From IMG/VR virus record IMGVR_UViG_3300030329_004167, positions 1-23,222 of that record: a stretch of DNA of 23,222 nt. One strand, written 5' to 3'. The translations under genes and the position numbers were made by a program. The notes under the pieces were generated by a model. It was not told the origin of the DNA and did no database searches. It saw only the letters and a program-made list of their open reading frames with translations. Below are positions 1-6,956 of this stretch, in pieces (the first letter of the stretch is position 1; the number at the start of each line of letters is the position of its first letter). Origin of the DNA: a virus.

Positions 1-1
1 C

Positions 2-214
2 TCCATTGAGTCTGGGCCTGCACCTGTTGTCTCTATCTCTGCTGCTCGGTGGGTGAGCAAGAACAACAAGAAGCCTGACTTCTTGTTCTCTAGTTGGGTT
101 GATGGAAGAGGGGCTATCACAGAGGCTCTTGTTGAGGAGTTCAGCAAGTGCTTCGGAGTAGACCTCCCTGAAAGCCCATCTGAAGTAGTCAGACTCCTGA
201 AGAAGGAGGCCTGA
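2..214 (+). CDS. C-terminal end of an unrecognised gene (5' end outside window)
   Basis: An open frame runs from the left edge and stops with TGA at 212-214, giving the last 70 residues of a protein. The tail is mixed polar and hydrophobic with a likely C-terminal helix ending LLKKEA. I do not recognise a family from this fragment. It is read as coding because it is uninterrupted, it uses the same codons as the next genes, and the ribosome binding site of the methyltransferase gene (AAGGAGG at about 203-209) lies inside its last codons, as expected within an operon. Its position before a methyltransferase and a helicase suggests replication or nucleotide metabolism, but that is inference only. 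Confidence 0.6.
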   Translation, partial: SIESGPAPVVSISAARWVSKNNKKPDFLFSSWVDGRGAITEALVEEFSKCFGVDLPESPSEVVRLLKKEA

Positions 215-215
215 T

Positions 216-716
216 ATGGGAACGGCTTATCATCCACCTAGTAGCTCTACAGAATGGAGCACCCCCAGAAGCCTGTTTGACAGGGTAGACGAGGAGTTCT
301 GCTTTGAGCTGGATGCCGCTGCTACTGCGCGCAACGCTCTCTGTCTAGACTACCTGTCTATCTGTGGAGACAGCGCCCTAGACACAGAGTGGCTGAGGTC
401 TGGGATGGACAGGAAGACTGTCTGGGTGAACCCGCCTTGGGGTAGGGGCATTGGGAAGTGGGTGGAGCGCGCCTTCACTCAGAGCCAAAGACACAGCCTT
501 ACCGTCGTGTGCCTTCTCCCTGCGAACACAGACACTCGTTGGTGGAGAGACTGGGTGTGGAGGGCCTCTGAGGTGAGGCTTGTCACAGGCAGGCTTCGCT
601 TCGTGTGTGACGACGGCAGGACAGGGCCTTGTCCTACTGGTGCCTGCCTCGTTGTGTTCCGCCCTAGAACAGAGGGGCCCCCTTCTGTGTGCCTCGTTGG
701 CAGGGAGGGGATTTAG
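216..716 (+). CDS. dam: Phage DNA N-6-adenine methyltransferase (Dam-type)
   Basis: This 166-residue protein matches the phage Dam family (DNA N-6-adenine-methyltransferase), which moves a methyl group from S-adenosylmethionine to adenine in DNA. Visible family marks are EWSTP at 13-17, LDAAA at 32-36, the catalytic NPPW motif (class N6-adenine motif IV) at 72-75, LLPANTDTRWW near 100-110, and a GRLRF stretch near 125-129. The length is normal for these compact phage enzymes. The start is set by AAGGAGG just upstream, with a one-base gap after the previous stop. It probably protects phage DNA from host restriction, and the target sequence cannot be read from the protein. It lies directly before the helicase gene with a one-base gap, so the two are probably co-transcribed. 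Confidence 0.88.
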   Translation: MGTAYHPPSSSTEWSTPRSLFDRVDEEFCFELDAAATARNALCLDYLSICGDSALDTEWLRSGMDRKTVWVNPPWGRGIGKWVERAFTQSQRHSLTVVCLLPANTDTRWWRDWVWRASEVRLVTGRLRFVCDDGRTGPCPTGACLVVFRPRTEGPPSVCLVGREGI

Positions 717-717
717 A

Positions 718-2010
718 ATGGGCTTCTCGTCAGAGAGCGCCGTTCTTTGTCTCTGCCTAAGAGACCCTGTCTGTGTTGACGAAGTTGTTTCTTTGGGTCT
801 GAAGAGAGACCACTTCGACTACCCTCACAACAGGATTCTCTGGGGCCAGTTCTTGGACGACAGAGCGTCTGGCATCGGTCCTGACAGAGCGACCCTGTAC
901 GACAAGTTTGAAGACAGGATTGGGAATAGGAAGCCCTTTAAGACTTACGAGGAGTTTCACTCCTTGATTCAGTCGATAGAGAGGACTCCTGCGAACAGGA
1001 CGAACCTAGAGACCTACGTCTCGACTGTGGTTCAGGCTGCTAGGCGTCGCCACATCGTCAGGCTCTGTCAGCAAGTGATTGCGTCTGACTCAGACAAAGA
1101 GCCCTTCTCAGAGATTCTCAAGTACTCCTCTTCCATTGCCTCTGTGACTAGCTGGGCTCCAGAGGGTCGTTCAGAGCCTCGCCTTGCTCATGACATCGCT
1201 AAGGACTACCTAGAGGACCTTGAGGCTCAGCGCCTTGGTCTGAAGACGAGCACTCTTGTGAGGTGCGGCATAGATTCTTTGGACAACATTCTCTACGTCA
1301 GGCCAGGTCAGATGATTGTTGTTGGTGGTCGTCCCAAGATGGGGAAGACGCACTTGATGATCACCCTCTTGAGGAACATCGCAAAGATTCATGAGAAGCC
1401 CACTCTCTTCGTCTCAGCAGAGATGAACGAGATGCAGATAGGCGAGAGAATCGCAACCTCAGAAGCAGAGCTTGGGAAGACCGCAGACGAGGTTCGCAAG
1501 GCAAGAGAGGGGATTCTCAACCAGTGGAACGACGTTCCGATCTACTTCGATGACAAGCCGAAGAGTCTCGGTGCTGCTCTGATGTCTATTAGGCTTCAGA
1601 AGAAACAGCTCGACATATCAGCGGCTGCCATTGACTACCTTCAGCTTCTGAAGCTTCCAGTCTCTACCAGCAGAGAGAGAGCTGTTGCAGAAGCCTCTAG
1701 CGCCTTCAAGAGGCTCTCTATGGAGCTAGACATCCCCATCTTCGTGGTGGCTCAGCTCAACAGGTCTTGCGAGTTCAGGGAGAACAAGAGGCCTATTCTC
1801 TCTGACCTCAGAGACTCCGGTCAGATTGAACAAGACGCAGACGCAGTCCTGTTCGTCTACAGACACGCTGTCTATGACACTGACTACCCAGACCCCTCAG
1901 AAGCAGAGGTGATTGTTAGAGCCCAGAGAAACGGACCAACAGGGACAGCCCTTTGCAGGTGGGAGCCCGGAGTCGGGTGGTTCAAGGGTCGAGGAGCCTT
2001 TGGAAGATGA
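718..2010 (+). CDS. DnaB-like replicative DNA helicase
   Basis: This 430-residue protein is a RecA-fold hexameric helicase of the DnaB/gp4 type, which would unwind DNA at the phage replication fork. An N-terminal helical domain (about 1-140) resembles the DnaB N-domain. The ATPase core follows, with Walker A GRPKMGKT at 204-211, Walker B IDYLQL at 305-310, VVAQLNR at 343-349, and the DLRDSGQIEQDADAV segment at 363-377 with QRNGPTG near 403-409, both typical of DnaB. The frame is open back to 580, but the ATG at 718 is preferred. It follows GGGAGGGG (703-710) at good spacing and starts just after the methyltransferase stop. Arginine is mostly encoded by AGA/AGG (29 of 37 by hand count), unlike the capsid block. 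No primase zinc domain is seen. Confidence 0.92.
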   Translation: MGFSSESAVLCLCLRDPVCVDEVVSLGLKRDHFDYPHNRILWGQFLDDRASGIGPDRATLYDKFEDRIGNRKPFKTYEEFHSLIQSIERTPANRTNLETYVSTVVQAARRRHIVRLCQQVIASDSDKEPFSEILKYSSSIASVTSWAPEGRSEPRLAHDIAKDYLEDLEAQRLGLKTSTLVRCGIDSLDNILYVRPGQMIVVGGRPKMGKTHLMITLLRNIAKIHEKPTLFVSAEMNEMQIGERIATSEAELGKTADEVRKAREGILNQWNDVPIYFDDKPKSLGAALMSIRLQKKQLDISAAAIDYLQLLKLPVSTSRERAVAEASSAFKRLSMELDIPIFVVAQLNRSCEFRENKRPILSDLRDSGQIEQDADAVLFVYRHAVYDTDYPDPSEAEVIVRAQRNGPTGTALCRWEPGVGWFKGRGAFGR

Positions 2011-2429
2011 GCGAGTACGACACCCCGCTCTCCATCGTTAACTACGCTTTCACCGACCCACCTACGAGCAAGGCCATTGTCCCAAGCAGAGAGGAGTGGT
2101 CTGACTGGGCGTCAGACGCATACAGGAAGGCTGTTGTGAAGGCTGGTGGCGTGGTTGGGGAGGGGCCTTTGTACGTTTCTTCCTGGCTAGCCATTAGGGC
2201 GCACGGAAGAGGATGGTCTGACTTGTTCGAGGTCTGGGGGAGGAGGGCTCACCGCTGTGGAGAGCCGACAGAGGAGAACTTGACTACTCCTAGGTTCAAG
2301 GCTCTGGGCAGAAAGCTCGCTCTGGATGAGAGGCTCTGCGTTTCCTGGGGTCGCTTCTCCAGGGAGTATGAGTCGGAGGTTGGCTACCCTCTTAGGTGTA
2401 GCTCTCTGTGGGAGGACTACGCGATATGA
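2007..2429 (+). CDS. Hypothetical protein between helicase and resolvase
   Basis: This frame encodes 140 residues rich in Trp, Glu and Arg. I do not recognise a family. It begins at an ATG overlapping the helicase stop (ATGA at 2007-2010), with GAGGAG at 1991-1996 as ribosome binding site. It ends in another ATGA overlap with the resolvase gene at 2426. The frame is open further upstream to 1953, but that would overlap the helicase by 58 bases. Translational coupling on both sides argues that it is a genuine member of the replication operon. There are no membrane segments, cysteine clusters or obvious nucleotide-binding motifs. A small soluble replication or recombination accessory protein is possible but not shown. 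Confidence 0.7.
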   Translation: MSEYDTPLSIVNYAFTDPPTSKAIVPSREEWSDWASDAYRKAVVKAGGVVGEGPLYVSSWLAIRAHGRGWSDLFEVWGRRAHRCGEPTEENLTTPRFKALGRKLALDERLCVSWGRFSREYESEVGYPLRCSSLWEDYAI

Positions 2430-2926
2430 GGGTGTTTGTTGGGATTGACCCTGGGATGACTGGTGGTCTTGCCGCTGTCAGGGAAGATGGGTCGCTTCTT
2501 TCGGCTGTCCCAATCCCCAGAGTAAAGGGGAGCAGCGGTCCTCAGGACTACCATGCGATCAAGGAGTGGTTCGCCTCTATGAAGAAAGAGGGGCGCGTAG
2601 AAGCTGCTCTAGAACGGATCTCTGTCAGGCCAGGTGAGGGGGTTAAGTCGACACTGACAGCAGGAACAAACTGGGGCTTCCTCAAAGGAATGCTCGTCGC
2701 TATCGGAGCCCGTTACGTCGAGCCAACACCCCAGGCATGGAAGAAGGCACTCGGTCTCCCAAAACGCTCTGGCAAAGAGAGGCAGCAAGGAAAGGAAGAT
2801 GCTGTAGTCCTCGCTACTCAGCTCTTCCCTGGCATCAACCTCACACCAGGGAAGAAGAGAGTCCCACATGACGGTATGGCCGATGCTGTCCTTATTGCGG
2901 AGTATGCGAGGAGGACCCTGGCCTAG
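2426..2926 (+). CDS. RuvC-like Holliday junction resolvase
   Basis: This 166-residue protein has the RNase H-fold layout of RuvC-type resolvases, which cut four-way DNA junctions in a metal-dependent way. The first acidic residue is D8 in GIDPGMTGG. The second is probably E63 in the ALERI strand. The last pair is D149 and D153 in HDGMADAVLIA, the usual closing motif. In phages such enzymes resolve branched replication or recombination products before packaging. The ATG at 2426 overlaps the upstream stop and has GGGAGG at 2410-2415. A GTG at 2408 in frame would add six residues and is less likely. The next gene starts 102 bases later after a region with no clear promoter. Confidence 0.85.
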   Translation: MRVFVGIDPGMTGGLAAVREDGSLLSAVPIPRVKGSSGPQDYHAIKEWFASMKKEGRVEAALERISVRPGEGVKSTLTAGTNWGFLKGMLVAIGARYVEPTPQAWKKALGLPKRSGKERQQGKEDAVVLATQLFPGINLTPGKKRVPHDGMADAVLIAEYARRTLA

Positions 2927-3028
2927 CTAAGAGGCCAAAGGGGCTGAGGGAGTTCTTTGTGTCTGGGCTCTGAGACAACCTTAGGATTACAGTACACCAC
3001 GCCTATCAACACAAGGAGCCAGGCTTAA

Positions 3029-3376
3029 ATGTACACATACAAGGCGAAGGCCATCTCCGTATACGATGGAGACACAGTCACCCTGGTTGTTGACCTTGGC
3101 TTTAAAATATCCACAGAGGTAAAGCTAAGGCTAGAGGGCATCGACACTCCAGAGCTTCGAGGGGGCTCTGACGAGACGAAGCAGAAGGCAAGGGAAGCAA
3201 GGGACCACCTGAGGAGAAGGCTCGATGAGGGGCCCGTGAGAGTGCAGACAACCAAAAAGGGGAAGTACGGTCGTTGGCTTGGAGTTCTCTGGGTTGGCGA
3301 TTCTACGGAGTCCATCAACGACGAGTTGGTTCGCCTTGGGCACGCGAAGCCGTACAGTGGTGGCAAGCGAGGATAG
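3029..3376 (+). CDS. Staphylococcal nuclease-fold (SNase) nuclease
   Basis: The 115 residues match the thermonuclease/SNase domain, a calcium-dependent nuclease on an OB-fold barrel. All active-site positions are present: YDGDT at 12-16 (metal ligand D15), LRLEGIDTPE at 33-42 with R34, D39, T40 and E42, and KYGRWLG at 79-85 with R82. These correspond to R35, D40, T41, E43 and R87 of the staphylococcal enzyme. The domain is short and there is no signal peptide, so it probably acts inside the cell on host or branched DNA. AAGGAG at 3013-3018 gives the ribosome binding site. The 102-base gap upstream contains only a weak TGTCT/AGACA inverted repeat and no convincing promoter. Confidence 0.87.
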   Translation: MYTYKAKAISVYDGDTVTLVVDLGFKISTEVKLRLEGIDTPELRGGSDETKQKAREARDHLRRRLDEGPVRVQTTKKGKYGRWLGVLWVGDSTESINDELVRLGHAKPYSGGKRG

Positions 3377-3382
3377 GGCCCT

Positions 3383-3862
3383 GTGTCAGAATCTGACGAC
3401 GACCGCTTCACAAAGACCGGGGTCTATCGGGTTACCCGAGAGGCTATCGAAGAGGCTATTCGGTCTCAGTCCTTGCAGACGGGGGAGTACGAAGTACCCA
3501 AGGCAATCCAGCCCACCCCAGACATCACAGAATCCAAGCTGCCACTGAGGACCGTCGTGGCCCTTGTAGTCTTCGCTGTCACCCAGGTCCTTGCCATCAC
3601 TGGGGTCTACTACGACCTCAGAGGGGACGTTCGCTCTCTTCAAGAGGCAGCAGGCTCAGACAAGCCAGAGGTCGAAGTTGCAGAGCTTCGACTGAGGGTG
3701 AGCCAGCTAGAGAAAGAAGTTGGGCGGGTGGAGAAAGACATCCAGCAGCCGCCAACTGTTATGGACAACATGCACAGGATTGGCGAGCTAAACGCGGACG
3801 TTCGTGAACTGATGGCTCGCGTTGACTCGCTAGAGAGGGCTGCTGGCGAAAGCTCTGACTGA
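3383..3862 (+). CDS. One-pass membrane protein with coiled coil
   Basis: This 159-residue protein has a polar N-terminal region (1-52), one clear transmembrane helix at about 57-76, and a heptad-like C-terminal half (about 97-121 and 132-153), interrupted by a QQPP segment. No family was recognised. The layout could suit a holin/XhlA-like or spanin-like lysis accessory or a membrane-anchored scaffold, but no lipobox, endolysin or partner spanin gene is seen nearby, so lysis is only a guess. The start is GTG at 3383 with GAGG at 3369-3372. It is the last gene of the first plus-strand block and faces the minus-strand block across about 20 bases. Confidence 0.65.
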   Translation: MSESDDDRFTKTGVYRVTREAIEEAIRSQSLQTGEYEVPKAIQPTPDITESKLPLRTVVALVVFAVTQVLAITGVYYDLRGDVRSLQEAAGSDKPEVEVAELRLRVSQLEKEVGRVEKDIQQPPTVMDNMHRIGELNADVRELMARVDSLERAAGESSD

Positions 3863-3880
3863 TTCAGCCTGTCAGCTTTT
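3849..3880. terminator. Candidate bidirectional terminator at convergent junction
   Basis: An imperfect hairpin lies where plus and minus genes converge. AAAGC (3849-3853), a TC bulge and TGAC (3856-3859) pair with GTCA (3871-3874) and GCTTT (3875-3879) around an 11-base loop. It is followed by T on the plus strand and, because of the terminal A/T pairs, has a short T run in both directions. It overlaps the last codons of the membrane protein gene. The loop is long and the stem modest, so activity is uncertain. Confidence 0.4.
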
Positions 3881-3882
3881 GC

Positions 3883-5166
3883 CTAGCGGATAGGGCCAAG
3901 GACTTCAGCGAGGTCTTCGATCCTAGCGTTGTCAGAAACCACGAATCCAGCCGCTCGGGCCTCCTCGATGTACTGCTGCCTTCTTGCTTCTCTCTCAAGC
4001 TCCTTGCTCTCTGCGATGGCAAGGATGTCTGCCTGAGTAAGAGCGTCTTCGTAGCCAGGGCCTGGCGGAGTAAACACTCCAGCAGACCTGGGCCTAGACC
4101 ACTCATAGCCAGCAAGAGCAGAGCCAGCTCCAAGGACAGAGCCAATGAGGGCATCTGTGATGACGTTCTTCGGCCTAATGGCTTCCTTAGCCGCGCTCTT
4201 CAGGAGCTGGATGGCCCTGGCTCTCTTGGATGGCTGGAAGCGAGGGTCGTTTGGCACCTCTGCGAGCACCCTTCTCAGGTCTTCCTGGGAGAAGGACTCG
4301 CTCTCGGGCCACAGGATCTTCTCGGTGGACTGGTTTGGCTCGGGCGCTCCCAGGTTGGCTAGCAGATCGTCAGTCAGGGCCTTCTCTCGTTCTGGGGCGA
4401 GATCATAGCCCTTCCCGATAACCCTCCCTGGACCAGAGAACCTGCCGCCCTCAAGGCCAGCCCTTTCCGCAGACCTGTGCATCAGTCCCGCAACCTCCTC
4501 TGCGCTCATCGGGGCAGAGGCTGGAGAGGCAAGCCCTTCTGGGTGGGTCCACCCGTAAGTGTCTTGGCGGAACCCTGCGGATCGACCGCCCTCTCCGGTT
4601 GGCTTTGGGCCTGGGTCATAAACGTCACGGATAACCACTGCCTCACCCGGCAGGGTCATTCGGGCAGCATCATCGAATGACACCATATCGAAGGCTCCGC
4701 GAGGCTTGGCGAGCCAGGAATAATCCCGAAGGGATCCTCTGCGCTTGGCAGGGGAAAGCCTGATTGGATGAACGGCGGCACCCACCCCCGTGGACGGGTC
4801 TCCGAGAACGTCTTTGATGCGAGGGTCTCCAGCGTAAGAAAGCGCAGTTGCTGGATTGTTCGATGCGAACGCTGCGTACCCAGGGCGCGAAGCCATCGGG
4901 TCATCCACCGCAGCGCTGAGGCCACGGAAGACCACAGGCTGGCCCTTGACCCCACGAAGCCAGTCCTCGTAGGACAGGCCAGCTCTGCCCACATTTCCAC
5001 TCACAGCCCCACCAAGAGCCCCAGCCTGCGCGGCGGCAAGAGCAAGCTCGTAGAGACCCAGGTCTCTCTCTGCGTCTAGCTGGATTGGAGAGGCTGATCG
5101 AGCGGCTTCAGCAGCGGCGATGCCTTCTTCTGTGTAGGGATACTCTTTCCCCGCAACGACCGGCAT
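3883..5166 (-). CDS. Possible virion protein with ADP-ribosyltransferase-like domain
   Basis: This 427-residue protein opens with MPVVAGKEYPYTEEGIAAA, a short N-terminal pattern that I associate with small proteins of marine and related phages. Residues 78-186 resemble an ADP-ribosyltransferase (ART) fold of the kind found in phage polyvalent proteins: VVFRGLS at 78-84, AFASNNPATALSYAGD at 99-114, AVHPIRLSPA at 131-140, and PGEAVVIRDVYDPG at 173-186. Candidate active residues are R81, S102 and E175. Residues 220-325 are helical and charged. A Gly/Ala-rich hydrophobic stretch at about 338-353 could touch a membrane, and a helical tail (about 375-425) follows. AGGAG lies six bases before the ATG. 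It ends the minus-strand operon. Residue similarity is judged by eye, so the catalytic claim is tentative. Confidence 0.6.
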   Translation of the reverse strand: MPVVAGKEYPYTEEGIAAAEAARSASPIQLDAERDLGLYELALAAAQAGALGGAVSGNVGRAGLSYEDWLRGVKGQPVVFRGLSAAVDDPMASRPGYAAFASNNPATALSYAGDPRIKDVLGDPSTGVGAAVHPIRLSPAKRRGSLRDYSWLAKPRGAFDMVSFDDAARMTLPGEAVVIRDVYDPGPKPTGEGGRSAGFRQDTYGWTHPEGLASPASAPMSAEEVAGLMHRSAERAGLEGGRFSGPGRVIGKGYDLAPEREKALTDDLLANLGAPEPNQSTEKILWPESESFSQEDLRRVLAEVPNDPRFQPSKRARAIQLLKSAAKEAIRPKNVITDALIGSVLGAGSALAGYEWSRPRSAGVFTPPGPGYEDALTQADILAIAESKELEREARRQQYIEEARAAGFVVSDNARIEDLAEVLGPIR

Positions 5167-5175
5167 GACTTACTC

Positions 5176-5400
5176 CTAGTAGGCGGCGCTGAGAGCGTCT
5201 TCCATCGGGCCAGACCCGCCGATTCGCTTAGCCTTCATCTTCTTTTTCATCTTCTTCTTCATCGGCATGGGTCGATGAGAAGGAGGTCCGCCAGCGTTGA
5301 TGACGATCTTGATGCCAAGCTCTGGCCTCTGCTGAGGACGACCGCCCTCCTCCAAGAGCTTCTCGATGTCTTCGACTGGATGCTTGTCTGGGATGTGCAT
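5176..5400 (-). CDS. Small basic hypothetical protein
   Basis: This 74-residue protein has an acidic-to-neutral N-terminal half (VEDIEKLLEEGG) and a strongly basic patch at about 48-60 made of Met and Lys (PMKKKMKKKMKAKR). It ends in MEDALSAAY. No family was recognised. The basic patch suggests binding to nucleic acid or to an acidic virion partner. AGAGGAA lies five bases before the ATG and overlaps the end of the upstream gene, with a two-base gap. It precedes the ART-like gene by nine bases, so the two are probably made together. Confidence 0.6.
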   Translation of the reverse strand: MHIPDKHPVEDIEKLLEEGGRPQQRPELGIKIVINAGGPPSHRPMPMKKKMKKKMKAKRIGGSGPMEDALSAAY

Positions 5401-5402
5401 GA

Positions 5403-6002
5403 CTATTCCTCTGCGAGAGCAGCCCTAGAAAGAGCACTCTCAATCGTCTGTGGTGATTCAGACATTTGTTGGATCTCCTGAGCAAGCAGACGCCTCCTCA
5501 GAGCCTCGGCTGAGGCCGCTTCCCTCTGTTGAGCCATCCTGTACTGACTGCTAACAGAAGGAGCTTCGCCAACCGGGATGAGCGGAACGTCAGGACGAGA
5601 AGACACGGACGCAACGTCTGCAGCCCTCTGAGCCTCTCCCGCAACCCAGTCAGCCCGAGCGCGGGAAAGAGCAGACTCCAAGGCAGACATCCTCTCAGCA
5701 TCAAGACCACGGTCTCCGTGAAGCCAAGAAGCTCCCCTCTGAGGAGAGGTCTCGATTACGCGCCGCATGCCAGGAGGAATAGAGCCCTCCGCAACATAAG
5801 CCTCAGTGAGGCCGCGAGCCCAGTCCGTTGCCGGTACGCCAGGAACCCTCTCCTGCTTTAGGATGAGGTCGCTCAGAATGGACTCAACCTCAGGACTTGA
5901 TGGAATTCGCTGGATAGAAGCGATCTCACGCTCCCTAGGCGCGACTTCCCTCAGCCCCCTCGCTTGCTCCACCGTGGGAACGAAGTATCTAAAGTTCGGC
6001 AT
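5403..6002 (-). CDS. Hypothetical Ala/Arg/Glu-rich protein
   Basis: The 199 residues are rich in Ala, Arg, Glu and Ser and are predicted to be mainly helical, especially from about 95 to 199. MPNFRYFVPTVEQAR at the start looks like a small folded N-terminus. There is no cysteine, no membrane segment and no recognised motif. The composition resembles that of internal or ejected virion proteins at the right end of this window, but no specific similarity is claimed. ACGGAG sits about 11 bases before the ATG. Six bases separate it from the upstream small basic gene, so it belongs to the minus-strand operon. Confidence 0.62.
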   Translation of the reverse strand: MPNFRYFVPTVEQARGLREVAPREREIASIQRIPSSPEVESILSDLILKQERVPGVPATDWARGLTEAYVAEGSIPPGMRRVIETSPQRGASWLHGDRGLDAERMSALESALSRARADWVAGEAQRAADVASVSSRPDVPLIPVGEAPSVSSQYRMAQQREAASAEALRRRLLAQEIQQMSESPQTIESALSRAALAEE

Positions 6003-6008
6003 TGCTGT

Positions 6009-6152
6009 CTAACTCCGTCTCGACTGGGAGGCCTTGATGGCTCTCCCCTGTCTCTTTGCTTTGGATGAAGCCTTCTTCCCCGTGTAGCACTTTCCTTTGG
6101 TGCCCCACTTCTTTCCAGCCTTACCCTTTGATGAGCACTTCTTGACCGGCAT
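6009..6152 (-). CDS. Very small Lys-rich phage protein (47 residues)
   Basis: The frame encodes MPVKKCSSKGKAGKKWG, then TKGKCYTGKK and an arginine-rich tail ending QSRRS, 47 residues in all. The MPVKKC..GK...WG..GKCYTG pattern, with two cysteines, a Trp and a following QGRAIKAS segment, is one that I recognise from many small uncharacterised phage proteins, and this argues that the frame is real. The role is unknown. Being very basic with two Cys-containing turns, it could bind DNA or RNA. Its start overlaps the preceding stop in TGATG, indicating translational coupling with the 40-residue gene upstream. Confidence 0.72.
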   Translation of the reverse strand: MPVKKCSSKGKAGKKWGTKGKCYTGKKASSKAKRQGRAIKASQSRRS

Positions 6153-6274
6153 CAGTACTTACCCTTAGCCCCTCCAGGCTTCAGCTTCTTTCTGGAGGTT
6201 CTCATCTTGTTGCGCGGCTGAGCGCCTCGCTTCTTTGGGGTGCATTTCGTTGAAGACTTCTTCTTTGCCGGCAT
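6152..6274 (-). CDS. Very small Lys-rich protein (40 residues)
   Basis: A 40-residue frame, MPAKKKSSTKCTPKKRG followed by a basic segment ending GGAKGKY, is linked to both neighbours by one-base stop/start overlaps: TAATG with the upstream gene and TGATG with the 47-residue gene downstream. Exact coupling on both sides is the main evidence that it is translated. About 40% of the residues are Lys or Arg, and there is one cysteine. It may bind nucleic acid or pack in the virion. No family is claimed. Confidence 0.6.
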   Translation of the reverse strand: MPAKKKSSTKCTPKKRGAQPRNKMRTSRKKLKPGGAKGKY

Positions 6275-6579
6275 TACCACTTCTCCTTATCGGCCCAATA
6301 GGCGGCTGACATCTTACCTTTTGCGATGTTCTTACGGTGTCTTGCCTTGAAGCTCGCTCGCTTCTTCTTCATTGCGTCGCTCTCTCCAGCCTTCGGCTTC
6401 CCAGCGGTCTTTGCGCCTTGCTCACCGAAGCGGATCGTCTTCACCTTGCTCCCGTCAGAAGCGACCACGATGTGGCTCTTCTTCGGGTGGTTGGGAGTTC
6501 TCTTTGGCTTGTTTGGGCCAGAGACACCAGCCCTCTTTACGGCTCTAGAGAGGATCTCTCTGTATGATTGGCTCGCCAT
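6274..6579 (-). CDS. Conserved basic phage protein with ARHRKN...AAYWA C-terminus
   Basis: This 101-residue basic protein begins with a short helix (SYREILSRAVKRAGV) and carries VKTIRFGEQGAKT near 46-58 and a C-terminal KARHRKNIAKGKMSAAYWAD segment. The IRFG...ARHRKN...S/TA.(Y/F)WA layout is familiar from small conserved proteins of unknown role in many phages (DUF5754-like), so the frame is considered genuine. AAGGAG lies seven bases before the ATG. It is the first gene of the minus-strand block. The 56-base divergent spacer to 6636 should hold promoters for both directions, but no clear -35/-10 pair was seen. Confidence 0.75.
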   Translation of the reverse strand: MASQSYREILSRAVKRAGVSGPNKPKRTPNHPKKSHIVVASDGSKVKTIRFGEQGAKTAGKPKAGESDAMKKKRASFKARHRKNIAKGKMSAAYWADKEKW

Positions 6580-6635
6580 GTCTTTGCTCCTTGGCTTTGC
6601 TTGAGTTATTGTGTCGGTCTACCTGAGGAGAAGTT

Positions 6636-6956
6636 ATGTTTGATCCTAGCGAACTTACCGTCAAAGAGGCTCGGTCCAAGCTCTCTGGGCTTGACCTTGA
6701 TGACCTTGAGGCTGTCCTTGTTTCTGAGATTGACGGCAAGCACAGGTCGTCTCTTATTGCTGAGATTGGCCGAGCCATCGACGCTTTGAAGACGGAAGAA
6801 GAGGCTGCTCCGAAGGAGGCCGTGGTTGAGGTGGCTGCCCCCGTTGAGGCTGCCCCGCCGAAGGCGGTCATCCCTGAATCCCAGTGGATTCGTTATCCGC
6901 GCCACGTTCGTCGTGGCTACGTCATCCGACCGGATGGGATGTTTGAGGAGATCTAG
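6636..6956 (+). CDS. Small hypothetical protein with acidic N-terminus
   Basis: The 106 residues start with a helical, acidic region (6-55; LTVKEARSKLSGLDLDDLEA) resembling short SAP/Rho-N-like helical repeats seen in phage head-associated proteins. A Glu/Ala/Pro linker follows (about 55-82), then a compact C-terminus with WIRYPRHVRRGYVIRPDG. No function is recognised. GAGGAG at 6625-6630 lies five bases before the ATG. The next gene starts directly at the base after its stop. It opens the packaging block, so a role in packaging or head formation is possible. Confidence 0.65.
   Translation: MFDPSELTVKEARSKLSGLDLDDLEAVLVSEIDGKHRSSLIAEIGRAIDALKTEEEAAPKEAVVEVAAPVEAAPPKAVIPESQWIRYPRHVRRGYVIRPDGMFEEI

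Noticed and set aside
580-717. Upstream extension of the helicase frame
   Set aside because: It would overlap the methyltransferase almost to its catalytic half and lacks a ribosome binding site. The ATG at 718 has GGGAGGGG at good spacing.
3025-3411. 128-codon minus-strand frame opposite the SNase-fold gene
   Set aside because: The plus frame carries every SNase active-site residue, and the minus frame is its shadow.
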